Below, in pieces: positions 23,884-33,760 of a stretch of 64,000 nt of DNA (its first letter is position 1; each line of letters opens with the position of its first letter). This stretch comes from Thermaerobacter sp. FW80 (GTDB lineage Bacteria; Bacillota; Sulfobacillia; Thermaerobacterales; Thermaerobacteraceae): NCBI RefSeq assembly GCF_004634385.1, contig NZ_CP037895.1:1339245-1403244 (forward strand), read 5' to 3'. The notes beneath the pieces were generated by a model. It had not been told where the DNA came from, ran no database searches, and worked only from the letters and a program-made list of their open reading frames with translations. The translations under genes were made by a program, and so were the position numbers.

Positions 23884-24819
23884 GTGGAGCGGGGGCAGGA
23901 CCAGCCGGCGGCGCCACACCCGCCGGGACGCGGAGGAGGCCGCCCAGGAGGGTCCGCGGGGGGCGAGGTCGCCGGCGGGGATGCAGCGGGCCGGCCGGAG
24001 GGGGAGCTGCTCCTGATCGGCCCGGGTCCGCGGTGGGCGGAGGGGGCCGCACCGCCGGGAGCGCCGTCCGGCGGGTCGCGGGCCCGCGATGGCGCCGCCC
24101 CAGGGGCGGGGCGGCGCCGGCGTCCGCCGTGGCGCGGTGGATCCCGCCGGCGGCGCCGGATCCCGGCCGGACCGGGGCAGGGCGAGGCCGGCTCCGCTGG
24201 GGGTCCCGAGGGGGCTGGGCCCGCCGGCGGTGCCGGGCGACCCGCGGCGCGAGAGGGGGGCGGGGAGCCGGCGCCGCGGACCGCCGCCGGGCACCGGGCC
24301 GGCGGGACGAGCGGTGGCCCGCTGCCGCCGCCGGCGGATCCGGCGCCGCTGGGCTGGTTCCTGGTGGCCCTGGCCTACGCCTTCACCGCGGTGTACAGCG
24401 CTGTTCCGGCGGAGGGGAGCACCCTCTTCGGGGCCGGTCCGGCCGGGGCGGCCAGGATGGCCGTGGCCCTGGCGGTGGTGCCCTACCTGGTCGCGGGCCT
24501 CTATACGGGGTTGACCGATGGGGGCCGCGGATGGGTCTACCCGCTGACCTTCGCCGTCTGCCCGCTGGTCCTGGAGCGCCTGGCCCTCTACCTCTACGGG
24601 GTGGGCGGGCAGTGGATGCTGGCCGGCTTCCCCGCGGCATGGCGACAGGCGCTGTCCGTGGAGGGGGCCTTGGCCTTCACCCGCGAGACGCTGGCGCCGT
24701 ATGCGAGCCCGGCCTACGTGCTCGGGGGCACGGGGAGCCTGGCGCTGACCGTGGGCGTGCACGCGGCGGTGGGCTTCGTGGTCCGCCGCGTGGGCCGCGG
24801 GCGCGCCCGCCGGCAGTGA
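23884..24819 (+). CDS. Four-helix membrane protein with disordered N-terminus
   Basis: 311 residues if the GTG at 23884 (GGAAGGGG upstream) is the start; the true start is uncertain. Residues 1-155 or so are Gly/Pro/Arg-rich. Four hydrophobic segments follow: LGWFLVALAYAFTAVYSAV, MAVALAVVPYLVAGLYTGL, WVYPLTFAVCPLVLERLALY and LALTVGVHAAVGFVVRR. No family is recognised. Its stop overlaps the apparent GTG start of the MFS gene by 4 bases. Because that MFS protein lacks its first helix, the junction may be the scar of a deletion that removed the end of this gene, the start of the next, or both. Upstream (23770-23840) the sequence CCCAGGGGCC occurs three times. Confidence 0.5.
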   Translation: MERGQDQPAAPHPPGRGGGRPGGSAGGEVAGGDAAGRPEGELLLIGPGPRWAEGAAPPGAPSGGSRARDGAAPGAGRRRRPPWRGGSRRRRRIPAGPGQGEAGSAGGPEGAGPAGGAGRPAAREGGGEPAPRTAAGHRAGGTSGGPLPPPADPAPLGWFLVALAYAFTAVYSAVPAEGSTLFGAGPAGAARMAVALAVVPYLVAGLYTGLTDGGRGWVYPLTFAVCPLVLERLALYLYGVGGQWMLAGFPAAWRQALSVEGALAFTRETLAPYASPAYVLGGTGSLALTVGVHAAVGFVVRRVGRGRARRQ

Positions 24820-25994
24820 TCGGTCTGCTCAACACCCTGGCCGTCTTCGCCACGGGCTTCCTGGTGCGGCCCTTCGGCGCCCTGGTGTTCGGCCGCCTCG
24901 GGGACCTGATCGGGCGGAAGTATGCCTTCCTGATGACCCTGCTGATCATGGGCGGCGCCACCACGGCCATCGGGCTGGTCCCCACCTACGAGCAGATCGG
25001 CATCCTGGCGCCGCTCATCGTGCTGGTGCTGCGCCTGCTGCAGGGGCTGGCGCTGGGCGGCGAGTACGGCGGCGCGGCGACCTACGTGGCCGAGCACGCC
25101 CCCGACGGCCGCCGTGGCTTCTACACCTCCTTCATCCAGACCACGGCGACGCTGGGGCTTTTCGTGTCCCTGGCCGTGATCCTGGCCGTGCGCCTGTCCA
25201 TGAGCCCCGAGGCCTTCAATGCCTGGGGCTGGCGCATCCCGTTCCTGCTCTCCTCCGTCCTGCTGGTGCTGTCGGCGTGGATGCGCGTCCGGCTCCAGGA
25301 GTCGCCGCTGTTCCAGCAGCTGAAGGCCCAGGGGAAGACCTCCCAGGCCCCCATCCGGGAGACGCTGCGCAACTGGAAGCTGGTGCTCCTGGCGCTGCTG
25401 GGCGCCACGGCCGGCCAGGCCGTGGTCTGGTACACCGGCCAGTTCTACTCCCTGGTGTACTTGCAGAACACCCTCAAGGTCGACTTCGTCACCGCCAACA
25501 CCATCGTGGCCGTCGCCCTGGCCCTGGGCACGCCCTTCTTCATCGTGTTCGGCCACCTGTCCGACCGCATCGGCCGCAAGCCCATCATGATGGCCGGCAA
25601 CCTGATCGCGGCCCTGACCTACTACCCGCTCTACCAGCTGATGCACCAGTACGCGGCGAACCCGGCGATGCTCACGTTCCTGGTGTGGATCCAGGTCATC
25701 TACGTCACCATGGTCTACGGACCCATCGCGGCCTTCCTGGTGGAGACCTTCCCGGGGAAGATCCGCTATACCGCCCTGTCGTTGCCCTACCACCTGGGGA
25801 ACGGGTGGTTCGGCGGGCTGACGCCCTACATCTCCGCAAGCGTGGTGGCCAGCACGGGCAACATCTACGCGGGGGTCTGGTACCCGACCGCGGTGGCGCT
25901 GATCACCTTCCTGGTGGGGACCTTCTTCCTCAAGGAGACCAACGTGATCTCCATCTGGCAGGAGACCCACCCCGGCGAGGTCACGGCGGACTGA
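24816..25994 (+). CDS. MFS metabolite:H+ symporter (MHS family), N-terminally truncated
   Basis: 392 residues from a GTG at 24816 that has no ribosome site. The frame opens directly in transmembrane helix 2 ([20 protein letters not shown]) and runs through the MFS loop 2-3 motif [50 protein letters not shown] and the last helix. MHS carriers (ProP/KgtP-like, 430-450 residues) normally begin with a helix containing a conserved FEWYDF motif about 40-60 residues earlier, which is absent from all frames just upstream. The rest is well preserved, so the loss looks recent or the start lies in a fused product. The next gene is acetyl-CoA synthetase, which suggests a monocarboxylate substrate. Confidence 0.8.
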   Translation: MIGLLNTLAVFATGFLVRPFGALVFGRLGDLIGRKYAFLMTLLIMGGATTAIGLVPTYEQIGILAPLIVLVLRLLQGLALGGEYGGAATYVAEHAPDGRRGFYTSFIQTTATLGLFVSLAVILAVRLSMSPEAFNAWGWRIPFLLSSVLLVLSAWMRVRLQESPLFQQLKAQGKTSQAPIRETLRNWKLVLLALLGATAGQAVVWYTGQFYSLVYLQNTLKVDFVTANTIVAVALALGTPFFIVFGHLSDRIGRKPIMMAGNLIAALTYYPLYQLMHQYAANPAMLTFLVWIQVIYVTMVYGPIAAFLVETFPGKIRYTALSLPYHLGNGWFGGLTPYISASVVASTGNIYAGVWYPTAVALITFLVGTFFLKETNVISIWQETHPGEVTAD

Positions 25995-26538
25995 CCGTCG
26001 ACGGATGGCGGCCCTGCCGGTGCCGCGCGGCGGCCGGCGGGGCCGTCGTCGTGCCTTCCCTCCTGCGGTGGGGGCGGCGTGGGAGGCTGCGCCTCGCCGC
26101 GCCGTGCGGGGCGCGTCGTGGGGCTGGGGTTCTCGAGCAGGCCGCGGTGCCGCCGGACCGAGGGATGGGCGTCGCAGGATCTGGCCGTGTTCCGCTCTAA
26201 ATACAGCAATGGGGAGCGGATTCCGTCGTCGGGCGGTGCAGCTGGGCGCTTCCCGCACGGCGGAGGCATGGCGCCCGGGCGGCCCGCCGGCGCCCTGCGC
26301 AGCGGCGCATGCGGCGCCGACGCGTCGGGGGCCGGCGGCGGGCGTTCCCCGCAGACCGCGGGGCCGGCGGCGGGCATTCCTCGGGGGGGCCAGGTGGGCC
26401 GGTGCGTCCCGCCGGTTCGTCCCGGCCGGAGTCGGCGGTGGCCCTTGCCGGCCGGCGCAGGTGCCGCGGTCCGAGGAGCCGGCCGAAGCGGTGCCCGTCG
26501 GAGGAGGACGTCCAACGCCCGTTGAGGGAGGGGAGATC
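25995..26538 (+). other. 544-bp leader/intergenic stretch before acsA
   Basis: No gene is supported, although the GC bias leaves frames open. A direct repeat of GGCCGGCGGCGGGCRTTCC (about 26330 and 26361) and an AT-poor-to-AT-rich step near 26195-26210 (CTCTAAATACAGCAATG) are seen. No riboswitch or clear promoter is recognised. Confidence 0.5.
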
Positions 26539-28503
26539 ATGGCGGCCGACGGTGGACGGCCCATCGACGCCTTGCTCAAGGAAGAGCGGCGGTTCGCACC
26601 GCCGGAGGCCTTCCGCGCCCGCGCCCACGTGAAGGACGAGTCGGTGTACGAGGAGGCCGAGCGGGATCCCGAGGCGTACTGGGCGCGGTGGGCGGAGGAG
26701 CTCGAGTGGTTCCGCAAGTGGGACAAGGTGCTGGAGTGGAACCCGCCCCATGCCAAGTGGTTCCTGGGCGGCAAGCTGAATGCCAGCGTCAACTGCGTCG
26801 ATCGGCACATCCGCGGGCCGCGGCGGAACAAGGCGGCCATCATCTGGGAGGGCGAGCCGGGCGACACGCGCACGTTGACCTACTTCGACCTCTACCGGGA
26901 GGTCAACAAGTTCGCCAACGTCCTGAAGAGCCTGGGGGTGAAGAAGGGCGATCGGGTGACCCTCTACCTGCCGATGATCCCGGAGCTGCCCATCGCCATG
27001 CTGGCCTGCGCCCGCATCGGCGCGCCGCACTCGGTGGTCTTCGCCGGCTTCAGCCCGCAGGCCCTGGCCTCGCGCATGGAGGACGCCGGCTCGCGGTTCC
27101 TCGTCACGTGTGACGGGTACTACCGCCGGGGTAAGGTGGTGCCCCTCAAGGCCCAGGCCGACGAGGCCCTGCGGCTGCTGGCGGGCAAGCAGGACGTGGA
27201 GGCCGTGGTGGTGGTGCGCCGCACGGGGGACGAGGTGCCCTTCACCCCGGGCCGGGACCGCTGGTGGCACGAGCTGATGGACCAGGCCGAGCGGCTGTGC
27301 CCGCCCGAGGTCATGGACGCCGAGGACATGCTCTTCATGATGTACACCTCCGGGACCACCGGCCGGCCCAAGGGCATCGTCCACACCACGGGCGGGTACC
27401 TGACCGGCGTGTACGCCACCACCAAGTGGGTCTTCGACCTGCACGAGGACGACGTCTACTGGTGCATGGCCGACATCGGCTGGATCACCGGCCACTCCTA
27501 CATCGTGTACGGCCCGCTGGCCAACGGCGCCACAGTGGTGATGTACGAGGGGGCGCCCGATTGGCCGGACAAGGACCGGCCCTGGGTGATCGTCGAGAAG
27601 TACGGCGTGACCATCTTCTACACGGCGCCCACAGCGATCCGCGCCTTCGCCGCCGACGGCCCCGAGTACCCCCGGCGGCACGACCTCTCCAGCCTGCGCC
27701 TGCTGGGCAGCGTGGGCGAGCCCATCAACCCCGAGGCGTGGATGTGGTATCACGAGCACATCGGCGGTGGCCGCTGCCCCATCGTGGACACCTGGTGGCA
27801 GACGGAGACGGGCGCCATCATGATCACGCCGCTGCCCGGCGTGACGGTCACCAAGCCCGGCAGCGCCACCCGGCCCTTCCCGGGGATCAAGGCGGCGGTG
27901 CTGGACGACCAGGGCAACCCGGTGCCGCCGGGGCAGGGCGGCGGCTACCTGGCCATCCTGCGGCCGTGGCCGTCCATGCTGCGGGGCATCTGGGGCGACG
28001 AGGAGCGCTACGTGAACACGTACTGGTCCAAGTGGGGTCGCGACATCTACTACCCGGGGGACGGCGCCAAGGTCGACGAGGACGGCTACTTCTGGGTCCT
28101 GGGCCGCGTGGACGACGTGATGAACGTCGCCGGTCACCGGCTCAGCACGATGGAGATCGAGAGCGCCCTGGTCTCCCACCCCGCGGTGGCCGAGGCGGCG
28201 GTGATCGCCGCGCCCCACGAGCTCAAGGGCCAGGTGCCGGTGGCGTTCGTGATCCTGGAGGCGGGCCGCCAGGGGAGCCCCGAGCTCGAGGCGGAGCTCA
28301 AGGAGCACGTGGCCAAGGTGATCAGCCCCATCGCCCGCCCCGACCGGGTGCTCTTCGTGCCCGACCTGCCCAGGACCCGCAGCGGCAAGATCATGCGGCG
28401 CCTCTTGCGGGACATCGTGGAGGGTCGGGAGCTGGGCGACACCACCACCCTGCGCGATCCCGAGGTGCCCGAGCAGCTGCGGCGGATGTACGCGGCCCGT
28501 TAG
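26539..28503 (+). CDS. acsA: Acetyl-CoA synthetase (AMP-forming)
   Basis: 654 residues; the ATG at 26539 follows GAGGGAGGGGAG. The sequence runs through the family landmarks: [18 protein letters not shown], the ATP loop [74 protein letters not shown], and the C-terminal ERSGKIMRR-type motif [12 protein letters not shown], whose lysine is the usual acetylation switch. It activates acetate to acetyl-CoA through acetyl-AMP in the cytoplasm. The preceding MFS gene may move acetate or another small acid. A U-less GC-rich hairpin at 28634 probably ends the transcript. Length and motifs are complete. Confidence 0.97.
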   Translation: MAADGGRPIDALLKEERRFAPPEAFRARAHVKDESVYEEAERDPEAYWARWAEELEWFRKWDKVLEWNPPHAKWFLGGKLNASVNCVDRHIRGPRRNKAAIIWEGEPGDTRTLTYFDLYREVNKFANVLKSLGVKKGDRVTLYLPMIPELPIAMLACARIGAPHSVVFAGFSPQALASRMEDAGSRFLVTCDGYYRRGKVVPLKAQADEALRLLAGKQDVEAVVVVRRTGDEVPFTPGRDRWWHELMDQAERLCPPEVMDAEDMLFMMYTSGTTGRPKGIVHTTGGYLTGVYATTKWVFDLHEDDVYWCMADIGWITGHSYIVYGPLANGATVVMYEGAPDWPDKDRPWVIVEKYGVTIFYTAPTAIRAFAADGPEYPRRHDLSSLRLLGSVGEPINPEAWMWYHEHIGGGRCPIVDTWWQTETGAIMITPLPGVTVTKPGSATRPFPGIKAAVLDDQGNPVPPGQGGGYLAILRPWPSMLRGIWGDEERYVNTYWSKWGRDIYYPGDGAKVDEDGYFWVLGRVDDVMNVAGHRLSTMEIESALVSHPAVAEAAVIAAPHELKGQVPVAFVILEAGRQGSPELEAELKEHVAKVISPIARPDRVLFVPDLPRTRSGKIMRRLLRDIVEGRELGDTTTLRDPEVPEQLRRMYAAR

Positions 28504-28633
28504 GGAGAGCCGGCCGGCGGCCCGCGGCTCCCGCTCAGGGATGGCCCGCGACTGGCGGTACCCCTGGGGGTGGACGGCGATCGCGGTCGCGGAGCGGCCC
28601 GCCGGCGCCCGTTGGCCAAGGTGGTCCTGGAAG

Positions 28634-28662
28634 CGCGGCAGGGGCCCGAGGCCCCTGCCGCG
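28634..28662 (+). terminator. 13-bp hairpin after acsA
   Basis: 28634-28646 pairs perfectly with 28650-28662 around a CGA loop. No clear U-tract follows. It lies 130 bases after the acsA stop. Confidence 0.5.
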
Positions 28663-28896
28663 TGCCTTCGATGCCCGCGGGCCGGAGCCAGGGCGGACGG
28701 GCGCCCGGCGCGGAGGAGCGAAGCGGGGGCGGTCGAGGCGGGGACGGTGTCGCACGCCTTTGCGGTGACGTAACGCGAACGTGCCGCGTTCGCGATGGGG
28801 GGAGGCTGCGGTGTCACCCGCCATCGTCGGTGTGACGGCGTGTGCCATGGCGCACGGTGGAGCGGATCACCCTGGTGGAAAACGTCAAAGACGGTT

Positions 28897-28902
28897 TACA
28901 AT
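28897..28902 (+). promoter_or_regulatory. Candidate -10 box before the composite regulator gene
   Basis: TACAAT in an AT-rich stretch, 170 bases before the start codon; the -35 hexamer is not clear. Confidence 0.3.
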
Positions 28903-28945
28903 CGAATGCGATTGATTGACGCGATCCTGCCCGGTTTCGCCAACG

Positions 28946-28975
28946 TTCGACAAGTCTGCCAAGACTCTTGTCGAA
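28946..28975 (+). repeat. Inverted repeat in regulator leader
   Basis: TTCGACAAG (28946-28954) pairs with CTTGTCGAA (28967-28975), and inner TCT/AGA extends the stem across a 2-base bulge with a GCCA loop. It can be a protein-binding palindrome or an RNA hairpin between promoter and start. Confidence 0.55.
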
Positions 28976-29070
28976 ATTCGGGTGCGACCGGGCCGACCAC
29001 CCAGGCACCGACCCGGGTTGGCACCTCCCTCCCGCGCCATCGGGTCGGGACCCATTGCGGAGGGGAGAGG

Positions 29071-32000
29071 ATGGAACGGTCCCCCGAGGCATCGGCCCCG
29101 GCGTCGTCCCCCGCGGCGAGGGGCGGCGGGTCGCCGGAGGCGGCTGCGGAGGCTGCGGCCGCGAGCCCTGGGGCGGCCCCCGAGGCCGGCGGTCCGACGA
29201 TCCCCGCGCTAGAGCTCGCGGATGCCGCTGCGGCCGAGTCCCCGAACCGCGCCGGCGTGGCGGCGCGGCCCGCGGACGCGGCGACCTCCCGTTCCGCCGA
29301 CGGCGGTGCGGGGCGCGACGCCGGCTCCGCCGCGGGGGGCGGTCCCGACCGAGCGCGCATGGCCGCTCCCCCCGTCTGCACCTCCTTGGCCGCCATCCCG
29401 CTGAGCCTGCTCGAGATCCCGCCCCGCGTCCGCGCGGCCCTGCAGCAGCGGGGCTACGAGACGGTGGGGGACCTGGCGGATCGGGCGGACCCCCGTCTGG
29501 TGGCCGCCCGGGGGATGGGGACCCGGGGGCTGCTGGCGCTGGCCACGGAGCTGGCGCGGGTGATGGCCGACCCGGCCTATCAGCGGCAGCTCCTGGCCCG
29601 GGTGGGTCGTTATGACCCGGAGCGGTTCCCGGAGGCGGCGCGCCGCCGGTCCATCGAGGATCTGGGCCTCAGCCAGCGGGCCTACCGGGCCCTGCGTCGG
29701 TCCGGCATCCAGACCATCGGCCAGCTGCTGGAGCTGGGCGAGGCGGGGCTGCGCCGGCTCCGGGGCCTCGGCCCCCGTTCCCTGGCCGAGATCTGCCAGC
29801 GCCTCGACGCCCTGCAGTCCGGCCGTCCGCTGCCACCCCCGGGGGGTGCCGGGGATCCACTGGCCCCGGACCTGATGGACGATCCGGCCCCCCTCGCCGT
29901 CCTGCTGCTGCCGCGGCGGGTGGCGACCGCCTTGCAGCGCGCCGGTCTGGACACCGTTGGCGCCGTGGCCGGCTTCTCCCAGGAGGGGCTGCGGCGCCTG
30001 CGGGGGCTGGGGGAGAGCGGGGTGACCGCGATCCTGGAGGCCCTGGGCCGGTACCGGGAGGAGTGCAGCCGGGGGGAGGCGGGTCCCCGGGCGCTGGAGG
30101 ACTGGCTGCGCGAGCTGGTGGAGCCGCTGGCCGACCGGGAGCGGGAGGTCCTGGTGCTGCGCTATGGCCTCCTGGGGGCCGAACCCCACGACCTGAGTGC
30201 CATCGCCGCCCGCTGGCAGACCACGCGGCAATGGGTCAGCGTCGTGCAGGGGCGTGCCCTGCGCCGGCTGCGGGCCCGCGCCCGGCTGGAGCGGTTCCGG
30301 CCGCTGGTGACGGCGGTGCGGGCGGCCGCCGCGCGCTGCGGGGCGGCGGGCACGGCGGAGCTGGTCGAGGCCCTGCGGCGGGGCGGTGCGGTGACGCTGC
30401 CCGCGGCCGGCGAGCAGGCGGTGCGCCTGGTGAGCCTCACGGTGCAGGTCGTGCCCGGACTCCGGCGCACCGCCCGGTCCACGTGGACGACGGTGGAGAT
30501 CGCCCAGCGTCTGCCCGAGGCGGCCAGGGTGCTGGAGGCATACCTGGAGGAGCGGGGACGGCCGGCCAGCCTGGCGGATCTGGCCGCCCACCTGGCCGAG
30601 CGGATGGACGACCTGCCCGCCGATGCGGAGGCCATGGCCAAGGCGGTGGTCACGACGCAGGAGGCGTTCATCCGCTATCCCGGGGGCCTCTACGGGCTGG
30701 CCGCGTGGCGGGGAGGGCGGCGGGTCCGGGCGCGGGACTACCTGGTTCGCGCCCTGGAGCGTCACGGCCGGCCGCTGCACTACACCGAGCTGACCCGGCT
30801 CGTCAACGACCTCCTGCCGGAAGGGCGCAAGATGCCGCCGACCCACGTGTTGACCATCCTCTCCTCAGGCGAGCCCTTCCGGCGCTTCGACCGGGGGATC
30901 TACGGCCTGAGCCATTGGCAGCGACAGCCCGAGCACGGCGTGACCCAGCTCTGCCGCGATGCGCTGGCCGCCTGCGGCGAGCCGGTCACGCTGGACCAGG
31001 TGGTCGAAGCCGTGCAGCGGCGGCACCGCTTTCCGCGGCGCACCGTGGCCCGCGTCCTGAACGAAGACCCGGCCGTGGTGCGATACGGCCGCGACCGCTT
31101 CGGCCTTGGGGCCTGGCTGGCCGTCGATCCTCGCGCCGCCGGCACCGTCCGCGCCCCCCTCTTCGGCCCGCGGCCGACCAACCTGGCCGCAGTGCGGGGC
31201 CTGCTGGCGGAACTGCTGGCGGGCCACGTCTACGACACGGCCCAGCTGACGGCGTACCTGGGGCGCTGGCGGCAGCGATCCCAGGCCCGGTCGACCATCG
31301 CCTACCTGGAGGCGATGGGCTGGCTGACGGGCGTGGATGACACCTGGACGGCCACGCCCCTCAACGACGTGTGGGTGCGGGCCGGGACCGAGGCGGCGCA
31401 GCTGACGGCGCTGGCCCTGGCCGATCCCGGCTTCGCCCACGCGCTGGTGCTCCACGAAGCCTTCCGTCGCCTGGCGGAGGGCCAGCCGGACGGCGGTGCG
31501 GGGGGCGGGCTCCCGGCGGCGGGGCAGGGCGGCGGGACGCCCATCCTGACGGCCGAACTGGCGACGCGCTGGTTGGCCGAGCGCGTGCGCCGGGCCGCGG
31601 CGGCTCGGGGCGAGACCGAGGGGCCCGCGTTCCTCCTGCGCCTGCGGCGGCAGTGGCTGGTGACCGGCTGGTTCGACCCGTGGCTGGCGCCGCTGCTGGC
31701 CGGACGGGCAGACGCCGCTGGAGCCGACGCCGTGGCCGACCCGGGGCCGGCCGAGGGGGCGGCGACCGGCGACGGCGCCGCCTCGGGACGGGATGCCCTC
31801 CCGGTTGCGGGTGCCGGGACGACCGCCTCGGCACCCGCGGGCGAGGCGCCCGGCGCCGAGCCGCCCGGGGCTGCGGAGGGGGGTGCCGGCACGACGACGG
31901 CTCCGGCTGGGGGGACCCCGGACGCCGGCGCTGCCACCGGGGACGAACCGGCCGCCCGCACCGGCCCCACCCGGGTGCGCAGCAGCACGGCCCGCCAGCG

Positions 32001-32502
32001 CCTCTGGGACCTGGCGGCCCGGCACCTCTGGCCCTGGCAGCCGGTGCACGTCCCGGCGGCCTGGCTCCCCTCCCCGGCGACGGCGTGGGCGGTGCTGGCC
32101 GACGCCGTCGCGTCGGGACGGGGAAGGGCGGTGGACCTCGAGGCGCTGCTGGAATGGTGCCGCTCCCAGGACCTCGCGGCCGACGCGGCGAAGGTGGAGG
32201 GAGAGCTCTTCGGGTTGGGGCTGTGGCCCGCGCTGGAGGGGACTCGCCTGCGCCTCTACATGCCGTACCGGCTCGTGGTGCCGCCGGCGGGCCTGCGCCT
32301 GCCGGGCCTCCCGGATGGCGAGGAGCCCCTGGCGGCGGCCGCGGCGATCCTGGAGCGGGCCGGCGTGTTCACCGCCCTGCCCGCCCGATGGCCTTCGCCG
32401 CCGGTGGCCGCGGTGTACAGGGTGCCGCCCCTGGGCGGGGCAGGAGGCGCGGAGGCGGCCGCCCACGGCGAGGGTGGCAGACTCGGAACGGGCGCCCGCT
32501 GA
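29071..32502 (+). CDS. Large composite transcription-type protein: alpha-CTD-like, sigma4-like and HARE-HTH-like repeats
   Basis: 1143 residues; ATG at 29071 after GGAGGGGAG. Residues 1-100 are disordered. Three helix-hairpin-helix units like the RNA polymerase alpha C-terminal domain follow: about 106-168 (YETVGDLADRADPRLVAARG), 194-250 (IEDLGLSQRAYRALRRSGIQ then LRRLRGLGPRSLAEI) and 271-330 (LDTVGAVAGFSQEGLRRLRG). At about 350-405 is a sigma region-4-like HTH (LADREREVLVLRYGLLG, IAARWQTTRQWVSVVQGRAL). Next come three HARE-HTH-like winged helices, about 474-550, 554-620 (RHGRPLHYTELTRLVNDLLP, FRRFDRGIYGLSHW) and 625-690 (YGRDRFGLGAWL), the fold of the polymerase delta subunit. The C-terminal 450 residues are helical with Ala/Gly-rich linkers and unassigned. 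Probably cytoplasmic, binding DNA or RNA polymerase. No restriction or other partner is adjacent. Function unknown. Confidence 0.85.
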   Translation: MERSPEASAPASSPAARGGGSPEAAAEAAAASPGAAPEAGGPTIPALELADAAAAESPNRAGVAARPADAATSRSADGGAGRDAGSAAGGGPDRARMAAPPVCTSLAAIPLSLLEIPPRVRAALQQRGYETVGDLADRADPRLVAARGMGTRGLLALATELARVMADPAYQRQLLARVGRYDPERFPEAARRRSIEDLGLSQRAYRALRRSGIQTIGQLLELGEAGLRRLRGLGPRSLAEICQRLDALQSGRPLPPPGGAGDPLAPDLMDDPAPLAVLLLPRRVATALQRAGLDTVGAVAGFSQEGLRRLRGLGESGVTAILEALGRYREECSRGEAGPRALEDWLRELVEPLADREREVLVLRYGLLGAEPHDLSAIAARWQTTRQWVSVVQGRALRRLRARARLERFRPLVTAVRAAAARCGAAGTAELVEALRRGGAVTLPAAGEQAVRLVSLTVQVVPGLRRTARSTWTTVEIAQRLPEAARVLEAYLEERGRPASLADLAAHLAERMDDLPADAEAMAKAVVTTQEAFIRYPGGLYGLAAWRGGRRVRARDYLVRALERHGRPLHYTELTRLVNDLLPEGRKMPPTHVLTILSSGEPFRRFDRGIYGLSHWQRQPEHGVTQLCRDALAACGEPVTLDQVVEAVQRRHRFPRRTVARVLNEDPAVVRYGRDRFGLGAWLAVDPRAAGTVRAPLFGPRPTNLAAVRGLLAELLAGHVYDTAQLTAYLGRWRQRSQARSTIAYLEAMGWLTGVDDTWTATPLNDVWVRAGTEAAQLTALALADPGFAHALVLHEAFRRLAEGQPDGGAGGGLPAAGQGGGTPILTAELATRWLAERVRRAAAARGETEGPAFLLRLRRQWLVTGWFDPWLAPLLAGRADAAGADAVADPGPAEGAATGDGAASGRDALPVAGAGTTASAPAGEAPGAEPPGAAEGGAGTTTAPAGGTPDAGAATGDEPAARTGPTRVRSSTARQRLWDLAARHLWPWQPVHVPAAWLPSPATAWAVLADAVASGRGRAVDLEALLEWCRSQDLAADAAKVEGELFGLGLWPALEGTRLRLYMPYRLVVPPAGLRLPGLPDGEEPLAAAAAILERAGVFTALPARWPSPPVAAVYRVPPLGGAGGAEAAAHGEGGRLGTGAR

Positions 32503-32541
32503 GGTGCGGGTCGACACCAACGAGGGAGGGCCAAGGCAGCG

Positions 32542-33699
32542 ATGGACATCCGGGACGGGCGAGCCGGCGGGCTGCCGGCGCCCGGAGCGGACGACGAGGG
32601 CATCGGCGCGGCAGCCGACGGGGCGACGCTGCGCCGGCATGACCCGGCGGGGATGCTGGGCGTGGTCGCCGCCTTCCCCCACCAGTTGGAAGAGGCCTAC
32701 CGCCTGGGCCGCGAGGCGGCCAACCTGCCGCGACTTCTGGCGGAGCCGCCCCGGGCCGTGGTCGTCGCAGGACTGGGCGGCTCCGCCATCGGCGGCGACT
32801 TCGTGGCGGCCGTGGTGGAGCCCCAGGCCACGGTGCCGGTGGTGGTCCACCGCGACTACGGTCTTCCCGGCTGGGTCGGCGCGCGCGACCTGGTGTTCAC
32901 CGTCAGCTACTCCGGGGCGACGGAGGAGACGCTGAGCGCCTACGCGGAGGCGCGCCGGCGAGGGGCGGCGGTGGTGGCCGTCGCCAGCGGCGGGCCCCTC
33001 CTGGAGCGGGCGGCGGCCGACGAGGCCGCCGGCGCTCCGGTACGGCGCGTCGTCGTGCCCGGGGGGCTGGCGCCGCGGGCGGCGCTGGGGTACCTGATGC
33101 TGCCCGTGCTGTATCTGACGTGCGCGTGGACCGGCCTCGATGATCCGTCCGCCCAGGTGGAGGAGGCCATCGCCGTCCTGCGCAGCCAGGCGCGGGAGGT
33201 CGAGCCCAACGGCCCCGGCGGGCCGGTCCAGGCGCTGGCCCGGGCGTTGTTGGACCGCCCCGTGTTCGTCTACGGGGCCGGCCGCCTCGGCCAGGCCGCC
33301 GCCTACCGGTGGCAGTGCCAGCTCAACGAGAACGCCAAGCTCCTCGCCCACAGCCATGCCTTCCCCGAGCTGGACCACAACGAGGTCATGGGCTGGGAAG
33401 GCGCGGCCGAAGGGGGTCGCCGGCCGCTGGTGGTCCTGCTCCAGGCGGCGGCCGATCACCCGCGGAACCGGGCGCGGATGGACATCACCGCCGATCTGAT
33501 CGGCGATCGGGCCGAGTGGGTGACGGTCGCGTCGCGGGGACAGGGGCGCTTGGCGCAGCTGCTCAGCCTGGCCTACGTCGGCGACGCGGTGTCCGTGTAC
33601 GCGGCCTTGCTGCGGGGCCTGGACCCGTCGGCCATCGCCAGCATCCAGCGGCTGAAGGAGCGGCTGGCGGCCCTGCCCGCCCCGGGGATGGAACGCTAG
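32542..33699 (+). CDS. SIS-domain bifunctional phosphoglucose/phosphomannose isomerase
   Basis: 385 residues, 39 bases after the previous gene, with GAGGGAGGG upstream. The double SIS fold shows VVVAGLGGSAIGGDFVAAV, VFTVSYSGATEETLSAYAEA, YGAGRLGQAAAYRWQCQLNE, then ENAKLLAHSHAFPELDHNEVMGW read in two parts (NENAKLLAHSHAFPE, LDHNEVMGWEG), which is the signature of the crenarchaeal-type PGI/PMI family also found in Firmicutes and Actinobacteria. It interconverts glucose-6-P and fructose-6-P, and mannose-6-P with fructose-6-P. It would connect glycolysis with the aldolase and GlpX encoded at 56-58 kb. Family membership is firm; substrate breadth is inferred. Confidence 0.9.
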   Translation: MDIRDGRAGGLPAPGADDEGIGAAADGATLRRHDPAGMLGVVAAFPHQLEEAYRLGREAANLPRLLAEPPRAVVVAGLGGSAIGGDFVAAVVEPQATVPVVVHRDYGLPGWVGARDLVFTVSYSGATEETLSAYAEARRRGAAVVAVASGGPLLERAAADEAAGAPVRRVVVPGGLAPRAALGYLMLPVLYLTCAWTGLDDPSAQVEEAIAVLRSQAREVEPNGPGGPVQALARALLDRPVFVYGAGRLGQAAAYRWQCQLNENAKLLAHSHAFPELDHNEVMGWEGAAEGGRRPLVVLLQAAADHPRNRARMDITADLIGDRAEWVTVASRGQGRLAQLLSLAYVGDAVSVYAALLRGLDPSAIASIQRLKERLAALPAPGMER

Positions 33700-33760
33700 C
33701 CGCCGACGCCGGGGCGAAGGGGCGGCCGGCCGCGGCACGACGCCGCGGGTACTCCACAGC

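Larger units (their letters stand above)
28663..29070 (+). other. 408-bp leader of the alpha-CTD/sigma4/HARE-like gene
   Basis: No gene seen. The region turns AT-rich from about 28860, with TACAAT at 28897-28902 (GGTTTACAAT) as a possible -10, and then a long inverted repeat at 28946-28975. Such an AT-rich regulated leader is rare in this window. Confidence 0.5.

Noticed and set aside
26197-28848. 883-residue minus-strand open frame opposite acsA
   Set aside because: acsA has every family motif on the plus strand; the antisense frame is only a product of GC bias.
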